This document shows, in pieces, positions 6,907-13,298 of a DNA stretch of 13,298 nucleotides. Numbering within the stretch: position 1 is the stretch's first letter; each line of letters begins with the position of its first letter. The translations under genes and the position numbers were made by a program. Under the pieces are notes generated by a model. The model saw only the letters and a program-made list of their open reading frames with translations. It was not told the DNA's origin and did not search any database. The stretch is from NCBI GenBank assembly GCA_002343455.1, contig DDSR01000130.1, positions 24,824 to 38,121 on the forward strand, given 5' to 3'. This DNA comes from Deltaproteobacteria bacterium UBA2385 (GTDB lineage: Bacteria; Myxococcota_A; UBA796; UBA2385).

Positions 6907-7493
6907 ACCTCGACACAGTGGACCCCCGGGTGGACCTCAACCTGGTCTGGGGCGCACGCAGCGAGTTCGGCGACGAGGACGGGGAGCTCCTCCTGAGCCT
7001 GTCGGGCGACCTGCAGGACAGCCTCACCGAGGTGCTGCTCGCGCACGGGATCGAGCCGCGCGAGGGCAGCGTCGTCGCCGATCTGACCATCATCACGGTG
7101 ATCGGCTTCGTCGGGCCCGGGTTGGTCGGCTCGCTGGGGCTGGCGACCTCCGAACAGACCTTGGAGCGGCTGCATCGCCGGGACCGCGGGCGGGACAGCG
7201 ACGACTGCGACCGCGGGGACTGGCTGCGCGAGCTCGCCAACCAGGTGCTGGGGCGCCTCAAGGCCCACCTCCTGTTCCGCGGCCTGCGGATCCGGCTGGC
7301 CCTGCCCCAGTCGATCCGGGGGATGCGGTTGTCTCCGGACCAGGCCCAGGCCCGGCGCCTGAGCTGGTCGGCCAGCTGCGGAGACGATGGCCCCCTGCTG
7401 GCCTGGCTGGAGCTGGAGCGCTCCGAGGGCCTTCGTGCCTGCCCTGGACCTCCCATTCGTGCCCTGTCCGCTGGCCAGGTCGCCTTCTTCTGA
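6900..7493 (+). CDS. CheX-like phosphatase of a CheY-type response regulator
   Basis: Seen: 197 residues. Residues about 60-145 match the CheX/CheC/FliY phosphatase core. The signature D-x3-E-x2-N is intact as Asp107, Glu111 and Asn114 in the segment DWLRELANQVLGRLK; Glu and Asn are the residues that position water for dephosphorylation in CheX and CheC. A single copy of the motif and the following strand (IRLALPQSIRG) favour CheX over two-motif CheC. A hydrophobic Gly-rich strand (GFVGPGLVGSLGLA, 69-82) precedes it. About 45 extra C-terminal residues follow with no recognised motif. Expected role: hydrolysis of phospho-aspartate on the CheY-like protein encoded 20 bp downstream, terminating signalling. 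It overlaps the kinase gene by 7 bp with its own good ribosome site, so the pair is translationally coupled. No CheD, the usual CheC partner, is nearby. Confidence 0.85.
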   Translation: MLNLDTVDPRVDLNLVWGARSEFGDEDGELLLSLSGDLQDSLTEVLLAHGIEPREGSVVADLTIITVIGFVGPGLVGSLGLATSEQTLERLHRRDRGRDSDDCDRGDWLRELANQVLGRLKAHLLFRGLRIRLALPQSIRGMRLSPDQAQARRLSWSASCGDDGPLLAWLELERSEGLRACPGPPIRALSAGQVAFF

Positions 7494-7513
7494 ACCCCTT
7501 TTCGGACACTGTC

Positions 7514-7909
7514 ATGCCCTACCTGAAGGTCCTCATCGTGGACGACTCCCAGACCGTACGCGACTCGGTGCGCGAGGTGCTCACCGCCGTGGGGATCTGC
7601 GTGATCGAGGCGGCCGACGGCGAGGAGGGCCGGCAGCTGATCGACCTCACCCCGGACATCTCCGTGGTGCTGTGCGACGTCAACATGCCTCAGATGGACG
7701 GACTCTCCATGCTCGAGCAGGTCAAGCGCCACCCGGAGCACGCCGGCCTGCCCATCCTGATGTTGACGACCGACGGCGACCCGGCCCTGGTCCGGCGCGC
7801 TCGGGACGCGGGCGCCAGCGGCTGGATCGTCAAGCCCTTCCAGGACCACCTGCTGCTGGCGGCCGTTCGCCGGGTCGGCCAGGCCGGTGGTCAGCGAGCG
7901 GCCAAGTGA
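7514..7909 (+). CDS. Stand-alone CheY-like response regulator
   Basis: Seen: 131 residues, one receiver domain and no output domain. All key residues are present: acidic pair Asp10-Asp11 (VDDSQTVR), phospho-acceptor Asp55 (CDVNMPQMDG), switch Thr85 (MLTTDGD) and Lys107 (VKPF). It should accept phosphate from the HPt His of the membrane kinase and be reset by the CheX-like protein. In chemotaxis such proteins bind the flagellar motor. Here the next gene is a diguanylate cyclase translationally coupled by a GTGA overlap, so an action on the cyclase, perhaps through its degenerate receiver, is a reasonable inference. No strong Shine-Dalgarno is seen in the 20-bp gap after the CheX-like gene. Confidence 0.95.
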   Translation: MPYLKVLIVDDSQTVRDSVREVLTAVGICVIEAADGEEGRQLIDLTPDISVVLCDVNMPQMDGLSMLEQVKRHPEHAGLPILMLTTDGDPALVRRARDAGASGWIVKPFQDHLLLAAVRRVGQAGGQRAAK

Positions 7910-9297
7910 TCCCCCGGGAGGCCACTCGCTTCCTGCCCGAGGATCACACCCTGGTCGTCGTGGAGCCCCATGCGCCCGCCCGGGAGGTGCTCATCCGCCG
8001 CTTTCGGGCCCAAGGGTACCGGGTCATCGGGCTGGCAACCACGGTCGAGGCGGCCACCGAGGCGCTGCTGCACCCGCCCAGCGCCGTGATCGCGCCGATG
8101 TGGATGAGCGGCTTCTCGGGGGTGCAGCTCTGCCAGCTGCTGAAGGCCGAGGCGGCCACGGCCCACATCCCGGTCGTGCTGACCAGCCCCGGGGAAGAGC
8201 ACCTCGGGCGACTCTGGGCCGAGCTCTCGGGGGCCTCCTGGGCCAGCGAGGGATCGATGGGCGCGCTGCTGCGCACCGTCGCCCGGTCGATCTCGGCCGC
8301 GCCGGTCGGAGGCGGCTTCTTCACGATCCTGGGCGACATCGACATCCGGGACCGCATCGCCGCCGAGCTCGATCGCCGCCTCTTCGAGTCCCTGCTGGCC
8401 GCGGAGGTGCGCTCGCTGGCCGCCTGCGAGTCCTTCGAGCGGCTCTTCGATCAGCTCTCCCAGCTCCTCAGCCGGGTCCTGCCCTACGCCTGGCTGGCCC
8501 TGTCGACCGATGCCCGGGACCGGCTGGGGGTCCATGCCTGTCCCGAGCACCGCGACGCTGCCCTCGCCGAGGCCCGCAAGGCCACCTCTGCCCCGGACTG
8601 CGAGGTCCTGGAGGTGCTGGACTCCGACCCGCGGGCGCCGCGGTCTGGCGATGTGATCCTGGTGGCGGAGATCTCTTCCGGGCGGACCTTCCTGGGCACG
8701 CTGGCCGTCTCCCTGGCCCCCTCTCGCCACGACGGCCGCGCCTTCTTCGACCTGGTGGCGCGCGAGCTGGCCTTGCCGATGCGGGTCGCCATGCTGGTCG
8801 AGGAGGCGTACACCCTGGCCCGGACCGACCCGCTCACCGCCGTGCTCAACCGGCGGGCCTTCGTCGAGCGCCTGGCCGCGATGGGCAACGAGGGGCGCGG
8901 CTACGCCCTCTGCTACCTGGACCTGGACCACTTCAAGGCCGTCAACGATCGCCACGGGCACGCCGGGGGGGACCTCGCGCTCAAGGCGGTCGGGCGCATC
9001 CTGCGCGAGCGGTCCGAGGCCGCCGGGGGCCTCGCCTGCCGCTGGGGCGGCGAGGAGTTCCTCTTCGTGCTGCCAGGGGCAGGGCTGGAGGCCGGCCTCC
9101 GCGAGGCCGAGCGGATCCGGGAGGAGATCGCCGCCGTCGTGCTGCACGCGCCGACCGGCGAGGACTTCGCGGTGCGCATCTCGGCCGGGCTCGCGGTCGG
9201 ACTGTTCAGCGAGCCCTTCGAGGCCGTCCTGACCCGGGCGGACGCCATGCTGTACCGCGCCAAGGACGAGGGTCGGGACCGGGTGCTGGCCGCCTGA
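7906..9297 (+). CDS. Diguanylate cyclase (pseudo-receiver, GAF-like, GGEEF)
   Basis: Seen: 463 residues from a GTG sharing four bases with the CheY stop. Residues about 13-130 have a receiver fold, but the acidic pair is Glu20-Pro21, the phospho-acceptor position is replaced (VIAPMWMSGFSG; Pro64) and the Lys-Pro motif is absent, so it cannot be phosphorylated in the normal way. Residues about 165-300 look GAF-like. The GGDEF domain (about 305-463) has DPLTAVLNRRAF at its start, the metal and substrate region LDLDHFKAVND (Asp339) and an intact active site GGEEF (381-385), so synthesis of c-di-GMP from two GTP is expected. The inhibitory I-site RxxD is absent (Ala-Ala-Gly-Gly at 372-375), suggesting no product inhibition through that site. 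No TM segment, so cytoplasmic. It is the last gene of the sigma-54 operon. Confidence 0.93.
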   Translation: MIPREATRFLPEDHTLVVVEPHAPAREVLIRRFRAQGYRVIGLATTVEAATEALLHPPSAVIAPMWMSGFSGVQLCQLLKAEAATAHIPVVLTSPGEEHLGRLWAELSGASWASEGSMGALLRTVARSISAAPVGGGFFTILGDIDIRDRIAAELDRRLFESLLAAEVRSLAACESFERLFDQLSQLLSRVLPYAWLALSTDARDRLGVHACPEHRDAALAEARKATSAPDCEVLEVLDSDPRAPRSGDVILVAEISSGRTFLGTLAVSLAPSRHDGRAFFDLVARELALPMRVAMLVEEAYTLARTDPLTAVLNRRAFVERLAAMGNEGRGYALCYLDLDHFKAVNDRHGHAGGDLALKAVGRILRERSEAAGGLACRWGGEEFLFVLPGAGLEAGLREAERIREEIAAVVLHAPTGEDFAVRISAGLAVGLFSEPFEAVLTRADAMLYRAKDEGRDRVLAA

Positions 9298-9326
9298 GGC
9301 ACGGCGCTCTGTTCAGGGTGCCTCGG
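9294..9326. terminator. Inverted repeat across the convergent stop codons, possible bidirectional terminator
   Basis: GAGGCAC (9296-9302) pairs perfectly with GTGCCTC (9318-9324), extended by a T-G wobble and a C-G pair at the base, with a 15-nt loop. It overlaps the stop codon of the cyclase gene and that of the convergent membrane-protein gene. It could act as a terminator for both strands, but neither side has a T-tract, so intrinsic termination is unproven. Confidence 0.4.
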
Positions 9327-11382
9327 CGTTCAGGCCATCCGCCCAGGCCTGGAGGTCGAAGACCGCCATGCTCAGCTCGGGGTTGTGGATCTCCGCCGGG
9401 GTGGAGCGGCTCAGGTCGCGCATCGGCGCCTGGGGCACCCACTTGGGGAGCTGCAGCACGCTCTGGGTGGGGTCGCCCGTGAACTCGACCTGCTCGATGG
9501 GCGCCTGGCCCAGGCGCTCGCTGAGGCGGCTGACCGCCAGGGCGTAGAGGGTCGGCGCGTCGAAGACGTCGACGTAGAGGTAGCCGGCCTCGTGCACGAC
9601 GATCCAGCGGTAGCCGTGCTCGCGGACGAGGCGGAGCAGGGCCTCGGTCGACAGCTTGGAGAGGTCGGTGGTGGCGGGGGTGCGCGAGAGATCCAGCAGG
9701 GTCGAGTCGACCGAGCGGATGCGCTCCCGCTCGTTGGCGAGGCTGCGGATGCGCTCGGCGGCGGGGCCTCCTCCTTCCCGCATCAGCGGTGGGACGGCGG
9801 TCCGGGTGGCCCAGTTCTGGAAGTAGACCCGCTGGCGATGGGCGGCCTGGTAGGCCGAGAGCAGGTCCTGCTGCTGCTCGAAGGGCAGCTCGATGATCCC
9901 GCCCCCCTCGGCGGCGGCTACCTCGGTGTACCAGGCGGGGATGGCGAAGTCGCTCACCCAGAGGGGGAGCTGGAAGGGCGGCGGCTTGATGCTACCTTCG
10001 GCGACCGGCCCGCTGATGTGGACGAAGGGCTGGCCGATGGTGCCCAGGGCCAGCAGCAGGGCTCCCGCGGTGCGCAGGCGGGGGTCGCGCACGGCCGACA
10101 GGGTCAGGGCCAGCAGCGCGACGGTGGCCACGACCATGAAGCTGGCCATCCGGTAGGGGCCGAACATGCGCGACATCCCAGGGATGAACTGGAACATCAG
10201 GGTGAAGGGCATGCGAACGACGTACTCGCCGAACATCAGCACGTCGCCGGTGTCCTGGCGGGCGCCCAGCTTCAGGAAGGGGCCCAGGGTGCCCAGCCAG
10301 AAGATCAGCCAGACCCCCAGCCAGGGCCGGGCGGAGCGCACGAAGGCAGACGGCAGCACCCCCAGCAGGAAGACGACGACGGGGAAGGCGAGGCTGCCGT
10401 GGCCGGGGTTGATGACGGTGTCGATCGGCCAGGAGGAGTCGATCACCCGGTGCAGGCTGGAGAGCACGTTCTCGGCGGCGGTGGTGGGGCGCAGAGGGGC
10501 GCTGGCGATGGTGTCGTAGTCGGGGAAGGGCAGGAAGAAGGTGGTCTCGGGCAGGTCCAGGCCGGTGCTCTCGACCGGGACTCCGCCCGGGCCGATCGTG
10601 CTGCCGGCCTGGAAGTAGGGGATCAGGAAGAGGAAGACGCCGACGGCGGCGGTCAGGGCGGCGGGCAGCAGCCAGCGGGGCAGGCGGCGCAGCTCCGGGC
10701 GGTGCATGATGCCCCAGCCGAGCAGCCAGACCAGGCCGAACATGGCGGCGAAGAGGCCGTAGAACCAGTAGAAGGCCGCCACCAGGGTGAAGCTGACGCC
10801 GACCAGGACGCCGTCGAGGGGGTGGGCGGTGCGCAGGGCCCGGCGCAGGGCGATCGGGAAGAGCAGGGCCCACCACAGCAGCACCTGGCGCAGGCCGGTG
10901 CCGTTGATGTCGGTGAGCACCAGCGGGTTGAAGATGGCCACCAGCGAGGCCGCCAGGCAGACCGCTCGGTGCGGGCTCAGGCTGCGGGCCAGGGCGTAGG
11001 CGCAGAGCGCGTTGCCGACCAGGATGACCAGCACCTTGAGGTTGTGGTAGCCCGGGAAGCCGACCAGGCTCTCCAGCGGGAAGCTCAGCAGCAGCACGTC
11101 CAGGATGTTGCCGGTCTCCGGGTAGCGGCCGAAGCCGATCAGCAGCCTCAGCCGCTCGGCGGCGCCCAGCTCGTACTCGTCGAGGGCCAGCACCTCCTGG
11201 AAGTGCCACCAGGTCCTCCACAGCCAGCCGCCCAGCTCTCCGCCGCCGATGACCTGCCCGTCGAGGTCGGCGGCCAGCGGCCAGGTGAAGGCGATCGCGG
11301 CGGCGACGCTGACCGCCAGGGCCACGGCCACCTCGGCGAAGGCGGACCGCAGGCGGGCGGGGCTGGGCAGGTCGAAGCGCAC
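9313..11382 (-). CDS. Polytopic membrane protein, GT-C glycosyltransferase-like (first of a paralogous pair)
   Basis: Seen: 689 residues. A charged N-terminus is followed by a TM helix (about 17-37), a loop with conserved-looking acidic and Trp residues (GGGELGGWLWRTWW, 47-59) and about ten further hydrophobic segments up to residue 455. A large soluble C-terminal region (about 465-689) contains IIELPF (496-501) and YRWIVVHEAG (591-600). A motif before the last helices, PGMSRMFGPYRMASF (401-415), is shared in style with large bacterial membrane proteins of the GT-C or YfhO-like type, which transfer sugars from lipid-linked donors. A catalytic residue cannot be assigned with certainty. It starts at a GTG 8 bp after the stop of the upstream gene, with no clear Shine-Dalgarno. 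That gene encodes a protein of the same layout, so the two probably act together or are diverged duplicates. A lipid- or glycan-related envelope role is inference. Confidence 0.85.
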   Translation of the reverse strand: MRFDLPSPARLRSAFAEVAVALAVSVAAAIAFTWPLAADLDGQVIGGGELGGWLWRTWWHFQEVLALDEYELGAAERLRLLIGFGRYPETGNILDVLLLSFPLESLVGFPGYHNLKVLVILVGNALCAYALARSLSPHRAVCLAASLVAIFNPLVLTDINGTGLRQVLLWWALLFPIALRRALRTAHPLDGVLVGVSFTLVAAFYWFYGLFAAMFGLVWLLGWGIMHRPELRRLPRWLLPAALTAAVGVFLFLIPYFQAGSTIGPGGVPVESTGLDLPETTFFLPFPDYDTIASAPLRPTTAAENVLSSLHRVIDSSWPIDTVINPGHGSLAFPVVVFLLGVLPSAFVRSARPWLGVWLIFWLGTLGPFLKLGARQDTGDVLMFGEYVVRMPFTLMFQFIPGMSRMFGPYRMASFMVVATVALLALTLSAVRDPRLRTAGALLLALGTIGQPFVHISGPVAEGSIKPPPFQLPLWVSDFAIPAWYTEVAAAEGGGIIELPFEQQQDLLSAYQAAHRQRVYFQNWATRTAVPPLMREGGGPAAERIRSLANERERIRSVDSTLLDLSRTPATTDLSKLSTEALLRLVREHGYRWIVVHEAGYLYVDVFDAPTLYALAVSRLSERLGQAPIEQVEFTGDPTQSVLQLPKWVPQAPMRDLSRSTPAEIHNPELSMAVFDLQAWADGLNAEAP

Positions 11383-11390
11383 GGCGGGGA

Positions 11391-13154
11391 CTATAGTGGA
11401 GCGGGCGCGGGACCCAGCACCAGGACGGTCACGCCCGATCCGTCCTCGAAGCGGCGCTCTTCGACCAGCCGCTCGACGAAGAAGTGCTCGCGCAGCAGGG
11501 CCAGGCCCTCGGGACCGTACATCTCCTCGTCGACCAGGACGAAGCGCAGGCCACGGTCGACCAGCCAGGCCACGGTGGCGCGGGTGCGCGTGGGGTCGTT
11601 GAGCGCGGAGGGGGGGATGCTGCGCCCCAGGGTCTGCGGCAGGGTCAGATCGTCCAGGTCGCGCAGCAGGATGGCGGTGTCCTCGGCGCGGCCCAGGCGC
11701 GGGACCATCGTCAGCATGCCGACGGGCATGTTCATCGCGGGGCGCTCGCAGCGGACCTGGAGGTACAGCTCGGCGGCGGACTGGACCGAGCCTCCCAGGC
11801 GGGCGAAGACCGGCAGCTCGTCGCGCTGCTCCAGGCGGTGGGCGGCGCGGACGCGGGGCAGGATCAGGATCGCGCCCTCATCGTGGTGGTCGGCGACGTA
11901 TTCGCAGGAGGCCAGGGCAGGGGGAGAGAGCCGCGGGAGGTGCGAGGCGTAGCCGGTCTTTTCGGCTGCCAGCAGCACAACCAGCAGGCCCAGCGGGGTC
12001 GAGAGCAGGGCGAGGCGGCGCCAGCGAGCCAGGCCCAGCTCGGCGGCGATGCCCAGGCAGAACGCCACCGGGACCAGGAACCTGCGCAGGAAGCGCACCA
12101 CCGGGGGCGGGTGGACCTGGAGCAGCTCGGCCCAAGCGCTCAGCGGCGAGACCACCCAGCCGCCGAAGACCTGCCCCAGCAGCGGCGGGTTCTCCTGGCC
12201 CGGTCCCAGGCTGAGCAGCAGCATCCCCGCCGCCATCAGCAGCCAGGGTGCCGTACGCACCGGGGAGAGCAGGGCGATGGCCAGGCAGCCCAGCAGGGTC
12301 CAGGCGGGGATGAAGTTGGGGACCAGGGTCCACTCCCAGGGCCGCTGGATGCGCCCCTCCTCCCACTGCAGCCAGGCGCGGAACTGCACCGCGTTGCCCA
12401 CCCGGCTGGACTCGGGGGCCTCGTCCAGGGGCAGGCCCAGGTAGAGGCCCAGCAGCAGCAGTCCGCCCAGGGCGCTGGCGCCGAGCAGGGCGCCCACCGC
12501 GAGCTTGCGGGACCCCTCCGCCGGGCGGCGCAGGGCCAGCAGGCAGATCGGGGCCAGCATCAGGGCGAAGACGGCGTGGTAGGGGCTGTCGGCCGCCGTG
12601 ACGGTGGCCAGCACGCCGGCCAGGAGCCCCCACCGCCAGCCCCCGTCAGCCAGGGCGCGCCAGAGGGCCAGCAGGAAGGCCGGAAGGCCCCAGAAGGCGA
12701 CGTTCTCGGGGGTGCCATCGGTCAGGGCCAGCCACAGCATCGGGCTGCCAATGACCATGCAGCCGGCGAGCATCCCGCTGGCCGCCCGCCCGGTGAGCTG
12801 CCGCGCGAAGAGGGCCGTGGTGAAGCCCGAGGCCCACAGCAGGCACAGCATCCACAGGTTCCAGGCCGGGCCCGCGCCGAAGAGCCAGACCAGCGGCGCG
12901 GCCAGCAGGCTGCTGGCGAAGGGCAGGATCAGCAGCTTGACGCCCTCGGGGAAGCCGACCCGGTCCGTCCAGAAGGGCAGGGGCAGCGCCCGGGCCTGGT
13001 GGTCCAGGCCCCAGATCCCGCGGATCGTGTCGGACTGCTCGGCGCCCAGCAGGCCGCCGCCGAGGAGCTGGTGGTGCAGCCCCAGCACGACGGCGAGCAG
13101 CCCCAGGGCGAGCAGCAGGGTGGAGGAGTGAGGGAAGGCGGCGCGTGAGTACAC
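11391..13154 (-). CDS. Polytopic membrane protein, GT-C glycosyltransferase-like (second of the pair)
   Basis: Seen: 587 residues from GTG at 13154. The first TM helix is about 11-30. It is followed by an extracytoplasmic loop with Glu39, Asp42 and Asp51 (GAEQSDTIRGIWGLD), a common place for the catalytic acid in GT-C enzymes, and GFPEG (67-71). About nine more TM segments extend to residue 397, with HPPPVVRFLRRFLVP (348-362) before the last ones. A soluble domain (about 410-587) contains AILILPRVRAAHR and, near its end, VAWLVDRGLRFVLVDEE (528-544). This order parallels the downstream gene (IIELPF, then REHGYRWIVVHE), which marks them as distant paralogues. The start is uncertain: an ATG at 13271 would add 39 Arg/Pro-rich residues without any family look, so the GTG next to the first helix is preferred, though no Shine-Dalgarno precedes it. 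Substrate unknown. Confidence 0.82.
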   Translation of the reverse strand: MYSRAAFPHSSTLLLALGLLAVVLGLHHQLLGGGLLGAEQSDTIRGIWGLDHQARALPLPFWTDRVGFPEGVKLLILPFASSLLAAPLVWLFGAGPAWNLWMLCLLWASGFTTALFARQLTGRAASGMLAGCMVIGSPMLWLALTDGTPENVAFWGLPAFLLALWRALADGGWRWGLLAGVLATVTAADSPYHAVFALMLAPICLLALRRPAEGSRKLAVGALLGASALGGLLLLGLYLGLPLDEAPESSRVGNAVQFRAWLQWEEGRIQRPWEWTLVPNFIPAWTLLGCLAIALLSPVRTAPWLLMAAGMLLLSLGPGQENPPLLGQVFGGWVVSPLSAWAELLQVHPPPVVRFLRRFLVPVAFCLGIAAELGLARWRRLALLSTPLGLLVVLLAAEKTGYASHLPRLSPPALASCEYVADHHDEGAILILPRVRAAHRLEQRDELPVFARLGGSVQSAAELYLQVRCERPAMNMPVGMLTMVPRLGRAEDTAILLRDLDDLTLPQTLGRSIPPSALNDPTRTRATVAWLVDRGLRFVLVDEEMYGPEGLALLREHFFVERLVEERRFEDGSGVTVLVLGPAPAPL

Positions 13155-13187
13155 AGGCGGAGGATATCGCGAGGGGTCTTGCCGCGC

Positions 13188-13220
13188 GGGGGGAGGGGGC
13201 CGGCGAGGCCCCAGCCCCCC
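13188..13220. repeat. Long GC-rich hairpin upstream of the membrane-protein pair
   Basis: A 14-bp inverted repeat, 13188-13201 and 13207-13220, with two internal mismatches and a 5-nt loop (GGCGA). It lies 34 bp upstream of the preferred GTG start of the leftward gene. On the plus strand it is followed by TCTGTTT. It may be a leader structure of the leftward transcript or a terminator of something outside the window. The segment 13155-13298 holds no gene I can support. Confidence 0.45.
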
Positions 13221-13298
13221 TCTGTTTCCGATTGGTTCCCCATGCCGCCGTAGACGGGCTCCCTGAGCCATGAAACAGGCAGCCCCCCCTCCGGCCCT

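Noticed and set aside
9385..11952. 855-codon plus-strand open frame
   Set aside because: Its translation is Gln/Gly/Ala/Glu-rich with no hydrophobic core or motif, and it is antisense to the two membrane-protein genes, which have coherent TM patterns.
1..13298. CRISPR array, tRNA, rRNA, insertion sequence or phage genes
   Set aside because: No regularly spaced repeats, cloverleaf, transposase or integrase motif was seen on either strand.

Overview
The window is a very GC-rich stretch of bacterial chromosome that is almost entirely coding. Several traits point to a myxobacterium or close relative (Myxococcota, formerly Deltaproteobacteria). The surface metalloprotease ends in a MYXO-CTERM-like tail (Cys-rich motif, hydrophobic helix, Arg cluster). 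One lipoprotein has the Asp/Gly/Thr-rich spacer common in these bacteria. A strong sigma-54 promoter match precedes a chemotaxis-like signalling operon, and GTG starts are frequent. This assignment is inference from sequence character, not from a search.

Region 1 (124-4650, minus strand) is a five-gene operon whose genes overlap or lie 7 bp apart. In transcription order they are: a lipoprotein with an Ig-like region, a second lipoprotein with a YbjN-like domain, a small terpene-cyclase-like alpha-toroid protein, a Tat-exported DUF362 protein, and a cell-surface HEFNH metalloprotease. Four of the five appear destined for the envelope. The common job is unknown.

Region 2 (4651-4869) is a divergent intergenic region. 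It carries a near-perfect sigma-54 promoter reading right, a perfect 7-bp inverted repeat just upstream of it, and two TGGAACA direct repeats 22 bp apart further upstream.

Region 3 (4870-9297, plus strand) is a compact signalling operon: a membrane CheA-like histidine kinase (six TM segments, PAS, HPt, HATPase), a CheX-like phosphatase, a stand-alone CheY-like receiver, and a diguanylate cyclase with a degenerate receiver, a GAF-like region and GGEEF. No CheW, chemoreceptor, CheR or CheB is present. The simplest reading is that the kinase phosphorylates the CheY, CheX resets it, and the output is c-di-GMP made by the cyclase. This is the best candidate in the window for an undescribed system.

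Region 4 (9313-13154, minus strand) holds two tandem large polytopic membrane proteins of the same architecture: many TM helices followed by a soluble C-terminal domain, resembling GT-C-type glycosyltransferases. They converge on the signalling operon, with only 15 bp between stop codons and an inverted repeat spanning that junction. Bases 1-123 and 13155-13298 hold no gene I can support; the latter contains a long GC hairpin.
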